In this document: positions 1 through 5,040 of the stretch, one piece after another | Layout of the letters: each line of letters begins with the position of its first letter | Numbering within the stretch: the first letter of the stretch is position 1 | Origin: Desulfobacterales bacterium | GTDB taxonomy: Bacteria > Desulfobacterota > Desulfobacteria > Desulfobacterales > C00003106 | Direction of reading: 5' to 3' | DNA: 5,942 nucleotides | Assembly: GCA_030594505.1 (NCBI GenBank) | Contig: JAUVFC010000115.1 | Coordinates: 1 to 5,942, forward strand | Position numbers and translations under genes: made by a program | Notes under the pieces: generated by a model | What the model was told of the DNA's origin: nothing | The model's input: the letters and a program-made list of their open reading frames with translations, nothing else | Database searches by the model: none

Positions 1-374
1 CGGAAAGCGATCCTGAAAAAAGTCTGCGCCAATCGTCATATAAGGTCATAGCCTACTATTTCCATGGAAGGGCTCGCTGTTCCTCCTGCAGGAGAATCGA
101 GGCTTACACGCGCGAGGCAATACTATCCGGCTTCGCCGATGCCGTGCGAGACGGTCGCCTGGAGTGGCACGCCGTTAATATCGAAAAAGACGGCAACGAA
201 CATTTCATAAAAGACTTCAAACTTTATACGAAATCCGTGGTGATTGTAGATACCCGAAACGGAAAGCAAATACGCTGGAAGAACCTCGGGAAAGTCTGGG
301 AACTCCTACACGATAAAAACGCGTTCCTCACATACATCCGTGACGAGGTCGGTTCCTATCTGGGAAAAGACTGA
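1..374 (+). CDS. arsF: ArsF-family thioredoxin-like protein, C-terminal part (5' end outside window)
   Basis: The frame is open from the first complete codon at 3 to the TGA at 372-374, giving 123 residues with no stop. The true start lies upstream of the window; the GTG at 144 is internal, because the recognisable fold begins before it. The visible protein starts a thioredoxin-like strand (KVIAYYFHG, about residues 14-22), followed by a CSSC pair (C26, C29) and a helix (RRIEAYTREAI). It then continues with VNIEKDGNEHFIKDF, LYTKSVVIVD and RWKNLGKVWELL. This matches my memory of the family annotated 'nitrophenyl compound nitroreductase subunit ArsF'. ArsF is reported to act with ArsE in reducing the nitro group of aromatic arsenicals such as roxarsone, with ArsG as the efflux partner. 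Whether this protein does that, or is a general thiol-disulfide protein, cannot be told here. Its stop overlaps the arsG start (ATGA), so the two are translationally coupled. Confidence 0.8.
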   Translation, partial: ESDPEKSLRQSSYKVIAYYFHGRARCSSCRRIEAYTREAILSGFADAVRDGRLEWHAVNIEKDGNEHFIKDFKLYTKSVVIVDTRNGKQIRWKNLGKVWELLHDKNAFLTYIRDEVGSYLGKD

Positions 375-1063
375 TGGATATGCTCTTGTTTGGGACTGTA
401 TGGGCGCTCTGGCTTGGAATATTGACCTCGATAAGCCCCTGCCCTCTGGCAAGCAACATCGTTGCGATCTCTTTCATCGGAAAAGGGGTCGGCAGCGCTC
501 GTTACGTGCTATGGCTCGGTCTTTCTTATACGCTTGGCAGGGCAATTACCTACCTTGCCTTAGGGATCTTTATCACCAAGGGAATTTTGTCGATTCCCGG
601 AGCCGCCTATTTCCTGCAGAAATATATGAACAGGCTTCTTGGTCCGCTCTTGATAATTGTTGGGATGTTCCTTCTGGATTTTATTAAGGTCAATCTGTCC
701 GGAGCGATGGCCGGTGATGCCATCCGGAAGCATGCCGAGAAGGGTGGTATCTGGGGGGCCGGGCTGTTGGGAATCCTCTTCGCGCTTTCATTTTGTCCTA
801 CATCGGCCGCGCTCTTTTTTGGAAGTCTCATTCCTTTGTCGATAAAATACGGTTCCGCTTTTGCGTTACCGTCGCTGTACGGAATTGGGACCGGGATCCC
901 GGTCATCGTGTTCGCTATCCTCATATCGGCGGGCGCCCGATCCGTGGGCAAGGCCTTAAATAAACTGACACGGATCGAGCGGTGGGCTCGACGTATCACC
1001 GGAGGGATATTTGTCCTGGTGGGAATCTACTACTGCCTGGTTTACATCTTCGGCATTCTGTAG
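374..1063 (+). CDS. arsG: ArsG-family permease (CcdA/DsbD-type membrane protein)
   Basis: This 229-residue protein is almost entirely hydrophobic, with about six membrane segments, in the size range of CcdA-like proteins. Two matching motifs mark the family's pseudo-repeat: SPCPLASN (C23) in the first segment and SFCPTSAALFFGS (C141) in the fourth. In CcdA and DsbD, one cysteine in each of these segments forms the redox pair that passes electrons across the inner membrane. The details fit the ArsG group, named as an efflux permease for trivalent aromatic arsenicals. The ATG at 374 overlaps the TGA of the preceding arsF, and a GGGAAAAG stretch at 362-369 can serve as ribosome binding site. Family placement in CcdA/DsbD is secure. 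The substrate is inferred from the ArsF neighbour and the nearby ACR3 remnant. A role as thiol-electron transporter rather than exporter is a real alternative, since both cysteines are kept. Confidence 0.82.
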   Translation: MDMLLFGTVWALWLGILTSISPCPLASNIVAISFIGKGVGSARYVLWLGLSYTLGRAITYLALGIFITKGILSIPGAAYFLQKYMNRLLGPLLIIVGMFLLDFIKVNLSGAMAGDAIRKHAEKGGIWGAGLLGILFALSFCPTSAALFFGSLIPLSIKYGSAFALPSLYGIGTGIPVIVFAILISAGARSVGKALNKLTRIERWARRITGGIFVLVGIYYCLVYIFGIL

Positions 1064-1081
1064 GGGTGACTATAAATTAGG

Positions 1082-1107
1082 GCCTGAACGAAAAGTTCCG
1101 TTCGGGC
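1082..1107. repeat. Hairpin downstream of arsG (possible terminator stem)
   Basis: GCCTGAACG (1082-1090) pairs with CGTTCGGGC (1099-1107) around an 8-base loop, giving a 9-bp stem with one G:U pair. It begins 18 bases after the arsG stop. No T-run follows on the + strand, so it is not a classic intrinsic terminator. It could slow transcription, protect the 3' end of the arsG message, or be part of a decayed repeat. Confidence 0.5.
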
Positions 1108-1122
1108 ACAAATCCGAATATA

Positions 1123-1162
1123 GAAATTCGAAACAATTTCGAATATCAAATTCTCCAATTTG
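1123..1162. repeat. Two adjacent AT-rich mini inverted repeats at the acr3 breakpoint
   Basis: GAAATT (1123-1128) and AATTTC (1135-1140) flank a 6-base spacer. Shortly after, CAAATT (1147-1152) and AATTTG (1157-1162) flank a 4-base spacer. The stretch has the AATTTCGAA-rich look of short intergenic repeats seen in many Deltaproteobacteria. It runs straight into the first recognisable acr3 codon at 1159, so it sits at or very near the point where the exporter gene lost its 5' part. Confidence 0.5.
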
Positions 1163-1356
1163 AACTGGCTATTGCCGTGGCCGTTGCTGTTTTCGGGATT
1201 GACTCGGGTCAGGCCTTTGCCGCTGTAATCGGACCCCTTGTGGAAGTGCCGGTTCTGATCAGCCTCGTAAATGTGGCCCTCTGGTTTAAGAAAAAGTATT
1301 TTCCCTTCGCGACAAAGACTCCTACCGGGATCTGCCATGTTACCTGCAAGCCATGA
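1159..1356 (+). pseudogene. acr3: Remnant of ACR3-family arsenite exporter (C-terminal end only)
   Basis: The frame starting TTT at 1159 reads FELAIAVAVAVFG, then AFAAVIGPLVEVPVLISLVN and ALWFKKKYF, ending at a TGA at 1354-1356. These are the hallmark last two membrane segments of ACR3 (BASS superfamily) arsenite permeases, including the strongly conserved GPLVEVPV stretch with its glutamate. Only about 49 residues are recognisable, of a protein normally near 350-400. After about 1305 the frame encodes a 16-residue tail that I cannot match. Upstream in the same frame there is a TAG at 1078-1080 and no plausible start, and the sequence between is hairpin-rich non-coding DNA. So at least the first 85 percent of the gene is gone. 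Its place between arsG and an arsenic-associated thioredoxin fits a once-intact ars operon. The remnant should not make a working exporter. Confidence 0.85.
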
Positions 1357-1383
1357 GGGGAACGAGTAAAAGGATAACGCATT

Positions 1384-1875
1384 ATGAGTAATAGCGATCA
1401 TACCCTTATCACTGTAGGAAAACACAGCATAGGGATCACCGGTCTCAAAACCGCCATACAGGCGCTGTCTGATTCGCTAAGAGATGGCACTGATGAAGAG
1501 ATCGGTCACGAACTGTTAAAGAATGTTTCTGAAAAAAACTATATCCCCACACCGGCAGAAGATGATTATAAAAAGGCCTTTGTCCGCGAATTCAAGAAAC
1601 ACCTCGGCATAAGTGTCGAAGAGCCATCCAAGAATCTATTGGAAATTAAGGTATTCGGACCGGGCTGTCCCAATTGCGATCTCCTGGCGCAAAGAGTCTA
1701 CGAGGTCCTGAGTGAAATGAGAAAAGAGGCCGAAGTAGAGCACGTAACAGATATCAAGGCTATTGCCACAGCCGGAGTCCTGGGTACACCAGCCTTGATG
1801 ATTAACAAAAAACTAAAAGCCGGCGGGGTTGTCCCCACCAAGAACCAGATCAAGAGATGGATTGATTCTGAATAA
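1384..1875 (+). CDS. Two-domain thioredoxin-family protein of an arsenic locus
   Basis: The protein has 163 residues. The C-terminal half (about 86-163) is a small thioredoxin/glutaredoxin-like domain of the 'redox-active disulfide protein 2' (thioredoxin_3) type. It shows strand LEIKVFGPG, active site CPNC (C95, C98), strand VEHVTDI, and the cis-proline loop GVLGTPALMI (P136), closing with VPTKNQIKRWI. The N-terminal half (1-80) lacks cysteines. It carries LITVGKHSIGITGLKTAIQ and NYIPTPAEDDYKKAFVREF, an arrangement I associate with thioredoxin-like genes beside ACR3 exporters in anaerobes; its role is unknown to me. The ATG at 1384 follows AAAGGAT (1369-1375) at a good distance. The gene is 27 bases after the acr3 remnant's stop, so it was probably co-transcribed with acr3. 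A role in reducing arsenicals or feeding electrons to ArsF/ArsG is inference; the thioredoxin fold and active site are directly visible. Confidence 0.85.
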   Translation: MSNSDHTLITVGKHSIGITGLKTAIQALSDSLRDGTDEEIGHELLKNVSEKNYIPTPAEDDYKKAFVREFKKHLGISVEEPSKNLLEIKVFGPGCPNCDLLAQRVYEVLSEMRKEAEVEHVTDIKAIATAGVLGTPALMINKKLKAGGVVPTKNQIKRWIDSE

Positions 1876-1934
1876 GGTTCTATTTTTTTATATGCAAAGG
1901 TCTCACATGGGCATCACAGTACCGACCACAGTTC

Positions 1935-1962
1935 GATTTTGCCATTATGATTTTGCCATTAT
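1935..1962. repeat. Perfect tandem direct repeat, 2 x 14 bp
   Basis: GATTTTGCCATTAT occurs twice head to tail (1935-1948 and 1949-1962) without a mismatch or spacer. The second copy ends one base before a TTGACA hexamer at 1964. A 14-bp period is not a whole number of helical turns, so it is not an obvious pair of same-face protein sites, but its position directly upstream of a -35-like element makes an operator possible. It may also be a simple replication-slippage duplication. Confidence 0.6.
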
Positions 1963-1963
1963 A

Positions 1964-1994
1964 TTGACAAACTGCGTCAAAAATACAATATATC
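1964..1994 (+). promoter_or_regulatory. Candidate sigma70-type promoter for the chemosensory operon
   Basis: A consensus -35 hexamer TTGACA lies at 1964-1969, followed by the AT-rich run AATACAATATATCTTATTA. Possible -10 elements are AATATA (1987-1992, 17-bp spacing, poor match) or TATATC (1989-1994, 19-bp spacing). TACAAT at 1984-1989 matches best but is only 14 bp away. It points toward the STAS gene, but the leader would be about 320 bases and would contain all the palindromes. Confidence 0.35.
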
Positions 1995-2029
1995 TTATTA
2001 GAATCGGTTGGCTGCGAAGGCTGAACTTA

Positions 2030-2073
2030 CGCTTTTTGCGAAATCATTAAGATTGACAGTTTCGTGAAAAGTC
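2030..2073. repeat. 44-bp palindromic repeat, copy 1 (diverged)
   Basis: This stretch aligns without gaps to the better-kept copy at 2169-2212, with 34 of 44 bases identical by hand count. The outer arms CTTTTTGCGAAAT and TTTCGTGAAAAG still pair imperfectly. Together with copy 2 it brackets the large inverted repeat at 2091-2159. Confidence 0.6.
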
Positions 2074-2090
2074 GCCAAGCACCTTTTTCC

Positions 2091-2159
2091 GTCATTCCCG
2101 CGAAGGCGGGAATCCAGTAATATCAGCTTGTTCTGGACTCCCGCCTTCGCGGGAGTGAC
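2091..2159. repeat. Large inverted repeat with 27-base arms (REP/MITE-like)
   Basis: The left arm (2091-2117, beginning GTCATTCCCGCGAAGGCGGG) and the right arm (2133-2159, ending TTCGCGGGAGTGAC) are reverse complements at 25 of 27 positions, around a 15-base loop (2118-2132). Each arm also contains its own small palindrome, CCCGCGAAGGCGGG and its complement. The GTCATTCCCGCG...GCGGGAATCCAG motif is one of the commonest dispersed intergenic repeats in Proteobacteria; translated by mistake it gives the familiar false peptide WTPAFAGVT. As RNA it would fold into a very strong hairpin and could act as an attenuator or a message-end stabiliser. No T-run follows, so it is not a standard terminator. 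Confidence 0.85.
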
Positions 2160-2168
2160 AGAAAGTTG

Positions 2169-2212
2169 GACTTTTTACGAAGTCATCAAGATTGATGATC
2201 TCGTAAAAAGTC
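2169..2212. repeat. 44-bp palindromic repeat, copy 2 (best kept)
   Basis: GACTTTTTACGA (2169-2180) and TCGTAAAAAGTC (2201-2212) are exact reverse complements. The inside (TCATCAA and TTGATGA) also pairs, making the whole 44-bp element close to a perfect palindrome. It starts 9 bases after the large inverted repeat. The element is non-coding; an open frame through it exists only because the repeat lacks stops. Confidence 0.75.
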
Positions 2213-2270
2213 TTGAGTTTGATAAAGGATGGCTAAGTAAAAAGGTCAATATACAAGGCGTAGTAGATTG

Positions 2271-2314
2271 GACTTTTTACGACGCCATCAAGATTAACAA
2301 ATCCGATAAATTTG
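2271..2314. repeat. 44-bp palindromic repeat, copy 3 (left half kept, right half decayed)
   Basis: The first 25 bases (GACTTTTTACGA at 2271-2282, then CATCAAGATT) match copy 2 with only two differences. The right half is largely lost and merges into the leader of the STAS gene. Including the TTG before it (2268-2270), 15 bases are identical to 2166-2180. Confidence 0.6.
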
Positions 2315-2321
2315 GAGCCGC

Positions 2322-2621
2322 ATGTTCAGTGTCAATAAGGTAAAAAACGGAACATATAGTTTGTCGGGCCCATTAACTATTCACCAGATAGAAGACCTTA
2401 AAAAAGTGTTGGAACAATTTTTGAAAGAAAAAAATCTTGTTTTGATCTTGGGGGAAGTTACAGAAATCGACACTGCGGCTATACAATTGTTGGCCTCTTT
2501 TAAGAAGACATACGAAAAGACAAATGACCGATTATCTGTTCAGACCAACGAGTTTGTACAGGACGCGCTTAACATTTTAGGGTTCCGGACACTGACAGAG
2601 ACCTTTGAAAAGGGAAGCTGA
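2322..2621 (+). CDS. STAS-domain protein (anti-sigma-antagonist/MlaB-like) heading a chemosensory operon
   Basis: This 99-residue protein consists of one STAS domain. After an N-terminal strand pair (TYSLSGPLTIHQIEDLKKVL) comes the central strand and loop NLVLILGEVTEIDTAAIQLLASF, with the diagnostic D50-T51 before the second helix, then a last strand and helix ending NILGFRTLTETFE. In SpoIIAA-type proteins the loop Ser/Thr at this site is the phosphorylation switch; T51 could play that part, or the protein could be a non-phosphorylated scaffold as in MlaB. ATG 2322 follows GGAG (2314-2317) with a short 4-base spacer. Six bases separate it from cheY. STAS genes of this kind often open che clusters in Deltaproteobacteria, but their role there is little known. 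A protein-interaction role in the CheA array is inference; no lipid-transport genes are nearby to support a true MlaB role. Confidence 0.85.
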   Translation: MFSVNKVKNGTYSLSGPLTIHQIEDLKKVLEQFLKEKNLVLILGEVTEIDTAAIQLLASFKKTYEKTNDRLSVQTNEFVQDALNILGFRTLTETFEKGS

Positions 2622-2627
2622 TTCTAC

Positions 2628-3032
2628 ATGGAAAAAAACATATTAATTGTCGATGACTCCCCCACGGCTCGCACCTCTATTTCCTTCTGTCTGAGCAATG
2701 CCGGCTATACAGTAACAGAGGCAGTAGATGGAAAAGACGGACTGGAAAAACTGGACGAAATTAAAAACAAGGGACAAATTGTCTCCTTAATCATCTCTGA
2801 TATCAACATGCCCCGAATGGACGGGGTTACATTCATCAAAGAGATAAAAAAGACCTCTTTCAAGTTTGTGCCTGTTCTGGTGCTTACCACGGAATCACAA
2901 GAAAGCAAGAAACAGGAAGGGAAAGAGGCAGGCGCTGCAGGATGGTTGGTAAAGCCCTTTCGCCCCGAAGACCTGTTATGGATAATAAAAAAATTTACTC
3001 GACGACCCCATGGATCAAAAACAACTACTTGA
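2628..3032 (+). CDS. cheY: CheY-like single-domain response regulator
   Basis: The 134-residue protein is a lone receiver domain with no output domain. All key residues are visible: the acidic pair D9-D10 for Mg2+, the phospho-acceptor D58 (in LIISDINMPRMDG), the switch threonine T87 (VLVLTTES) and K109 in the WLVKPF loop. The aromatic switch position on strand 5 appears to be W106. It should take phosphate from the CheA encoded immediately downstream and pass the signal to the flagellar motor or another target. The last 23 bases overlap the cheA start, leaving a Thr-rich tail (SKTTT) beyond the domain. A purine-rich stretch AGGGAAG (2611-2617), inside the end of the STAS gene, is the only ribosome binding site candidate and lies a little far from the ATG. 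Confidence 0.93.
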   Translation: MEKNILIVDDSPTARTSISFCLSNAGYTVTEAVDGKDGLEKLDEIKNKGQIVSLIISDINMPRMDGVTFIKEIKKTSFKFVPVLVLTTESQESKKQEGKEAGAAGWLVKPFRPEDLLWIIKKFTRRPHGSKTTT

Positions 3033-5040
3033 CATATTCCTTTCGGAAGCCGAGGAATTGATTCAAACGATAGAACAGAATCTCGTTGCGCTGGACTCTT
3101 CTCCGGATGACGCTTCCCTGGTTGACGAGTTGTTCAGGGCTGTTCATACCATGAAGAGCAGCGCGGCGATGGTCGGTTTTAAAAAGACTTCAGAATATAC
3201 CCATGTTCTGGAAAGCCTCCTGGAACGATTAAGAAACAAGACTATGGTAGTCACCGAGGAATTAATTTCTTTTCTCCTCAGGTGTGGTGACTTCCTAAAA
3301 GGGATGCTGGACAATGTGACTCAGGGTCGGGATGAATGCGATCCGGATGAATTCAACAAGACGATAGACGCCCTCAACCAGTATCTTGACCTCCCTGCAG
3401 AAGATACATCACAGACAGGAATAACGGAGACAGAAGCGCCCCCTAAGACTTCCTGCTACAAGATCAGTATGTCCTTTCAAAAGGATATTTTTCTGAGCGG
3501 ACACGACCCCCTATTGCTTCTTTTAGAGCTTCAGGAGCTGGGAGAGCTTGTTCGCATTGAACCAAATCTATCCAACCTTCCGGATATTCACGAGATATCT
3601 CCTCAAGATCTGTATATCTCATGGAATGTCTTTTTAAAGACTGAACATTCTATTGCTAATATTGAAGATGTTTTTATCTTTGTCCGCGATAACAACGATA
3701 TCAAGATCCAGGAGGTAGCCGACCAATTTGACGAAGGAGTAGAGGTTGATGAAGGAACAGTCGATAAGAAAAAAACAGGGGAAACTATAGCGGTATCGCA
3801 CAAGACCCGGACAGGCTTACGCAAATCTACCGTACGCGTGAAAACCGAGAGGTTGGATCGGTTGGTCAATCTTATGGAAGAAATGACAATAGGTCTGGAC
3901 AATTTATTCCTTTTAGTAGAAAAGTCGGCGATCAGGAACGCAAAGATGGTGGACCAGTTAGAACGTTTAGTCGCTGTAGGAAGGGAGGCCCAGGAGCAAG
4001 TCATGATGACCAGAATGTTCCCCTTAGAGGGGACGTTCGGTAGATTTAAACGAATGATTCGAGATCTTGCCGTAAGCCAGAATAAACCGATCGAGGTAAC
4101 AATGTCGGGTACGGAAACAGAGCTGGACAAAGATATGGTCGAAAAAATAGAGGATCCTCTTAAACATATAATACGAAACTGCGTGGATCACGGAATCGAG
4201 AGTCCGGAAGAAAGAAAAACAAAAGGGAAGCCGGAGGAAGGGATTGTTTCGCTAAAGGCATATCAAAAAGAGGGAAAAATTTATATAGAGATAAGTGACG
4301 ACGGCAGCGGTCTTGACGACCACCGTATCCTGGAAAAAGCTATCCGCGAAAACCTCCTTCCCGGAGGGGCTACCCCCTCTAAGGAAGAGCTTTACAAATT
4401 TCTTTTTATCCCCGGATTCTCCACAAATGATGAAATCAGCGAACTTTCAGGCCGAGGCGTAGGATTGGATGTGGTACAAACCAATGTATCAAAATTGGGC
4501 GGAACTATAGATATAGTTACCGAAAAGGACAAAGGGACCACTTTTATTATTAATCTCCCCTTGACATTAGTCCTTACGAAGGCAATGAAGATACAGGCAG
4601 GGAAAGAATCTTTTCTTGTCCCTTTTTCAGTGATTGCCGGCCTGGTCCGATCACGCCATGGAGACATTAAAACAATCGGGGCAAGGGAAGAGTTGATCAA
4701 CTTTCAAGGGAAATATATTCCTTTAGTTCGGCTCGACGAAATATTTAATATCGAATCCTCGTACAAGGAAAAATCGTCCGGTATTGTAGTGATTGTCGAA
4801 ACCGAGAAAAAAAGGTTCGGCATCTTTGCTGACGACATCCTGGATGAACAGCAGGTCGTGATCAAAAATCTGGAAACAAATTTCCGAAGGGTCCCGGGGG
4901 TTGCGGGTGGGACTATATCGGGAGACGGTCAGGTTTCTCTCATCCTTGACATATACGGCATCGAAAAGATGTTGTTCAACAAGGATGACCAAAGCGTGGT
5001 AATAAGCGCGGGAGGCAATAATGCTCAGGCAACTATTTAG
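3010..5040 (+). CDS. cheA: Chemotaxis histidine kinase CheA
   Basis: The 676-residue protein has full CheA order. An N-terminal Hpt (P1) domain carries phospho-acceptor H46 in FRAVHTMKSSAAMVGF. A linker domain at about 150-235 (YKISMSFQKDIFLSGHDPLL...) sits where a response-regulator-binding P2 domain would be. The dimerisation helices cover about 272-335. The ATPase domain shows the N-box at 386-396 (HIIRNCVDHGI), G1 at 430-436 (DDGSGLD), F-box at 466-472 (FIPGFST) and G2 at 481-486 (GRGVGL). A C-terminal CheW-like domain (about 523-655) should bind CheW and receptors. It autophosphorylates at H46 and transfers to CheY in the cytoplasmic array. Oddities are MKSS in place of the usual KGS after the histidine, and NLMEEMTI in place of NLVGELVI in dimerisation helix 1. 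The ATG at 3010 has no clear ribosome binding site and overlaps cheY by 23 bases, so translation is probably coupled. No alternative start exists upstream in frame. Confidence 0.95.
   Translation: MDQKQLLDIFLSEAEELIQTIEQNLVALDSSPDDASLVDELFRAVHTMKSSAAMVGFKKTSEYTHVLESLLERLRNKTMVVTEELISFLLRCGDFLKGMLDNVTQGRDECDPDEFNKTIDALNQYLDLPAEDTSQTGITETEAPPKTSCYKISMSFQKDIFLSGHDPLLLLLELQELGELVRIEPNLSNLPDIHEISPQDLYISWNVFLKTEHSIANIEDVFIFVRDNNDIKIQEVADQFDEGVEVDEGTVDKKKTGETIAVSHKTRTGLRKSTVRVKTERLDRLVNLMEEMTIGLDNLFLLVEKSAIRNAKMVDQLERLVAVGREAQEQVMMTRMFPLEGTFGRFKRMIRDLAVSQNKPIEVTMSGTETELDKDMVEKIEDPLKHIIRNCVDHGIESPEERKTKGKPEEGIVSLKAYQKEGKIYIEISDDGSGLDDHRILEKAIRENLLPGGATPSKEELYKFLFIPGFSTNDEISELSGRGVGLDVVQTNVSKLGGTIDIVTEKDKGTTFIINLPLTLVLTKAMKIQAGKESFLVPFSVIAGLVRSRHGDIKTIGAREELINFQGKYIPLVRLDEIFNIESSYKEKSSGIVVIVETEKKRFGIFADDILDEQQVVIKNLETNFRRVPGVAGGTISGDGQVSLILDIYGIEKMLFNKDDQSVVISAGGNNAQATI
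5011..5015 (+). promoter_or_regulatory. Strong ribosome binding site for the heme receptor, inside cheA
   Basis: GGAGG lies five bases before ATG 5021 and is the best Shine-Dalgarno match in the window. It decides the receptor's start over the in-frame ATG at 5072, which would cut into the first membrane segment. Because it sits within the cheA coding end, the receptor can be translated at high level from the shared message, while cheA itself has no visible site. Confidence 0.75.

Noticed and set aside
340..687. Open frame of 115 codons on the + strand
   Set aside because: It overlaps the end of arsF and half of arsG in another frame. Its Arg/Cys/Trp-rich product resembles no protein, while arsG in the other frame has clear membrane segments and family motifs.
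607..999. Minus-strand open frame of 130 codons
   Set aside because: It lies wholly antisense to arsG, with no ribosome binding site or recognisable domain.
1042..1425. Minus-strand open frame of 127 codons over the acr3 remnant
   Set aside because: It covers parts of arsG, the remnant and the thioredoxin gene on the opposite strand. Its product is not recognisable, and the + strand reading matches ACR3 directly.
1876..1895. Intrinsic terminator after the thioredoxin gene (T-run at 1883-1889)
   Set aside because: The T-run is present, but I find no stable GC-rich stem immediately before it.
1829..2050. Open frame of 73 codons after the thioredoxin gene
   Set aside because: It starts inside the thioredoxin gene, lacks a ribosome binding site and runs through the tandem repeat and promoter-like region. 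The composition looks random.
2053..2058. Second TTGACA as a -35 element
   Set aside because: It lies inside palindrome copy 1, and no -10-like hexamer occurs at 16-18 bases downstream.
2030..2314. CRISPR array
   Set aside because: The repeated units are few, diverged, palindromic along their full length and unevenly spaced. There are no regular spacers and no cas genes.
2128..2343. Open frame of 71 codons beginning MFWTPAFAGVTE
   Set aside because: This is the well-known false peptide made by translating the GTCATTCCCGCG-type repeat and the adjoining palindrome. It also overlaps the STAS start.
3603..4130. Minus-strand open frame of 175 codons
   Set aside because: It is antisense to the middle of cheA, whose domain structure is continuous in the + frame. 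The product is Ser/Thr/Arg-rich with no recognisable domain.
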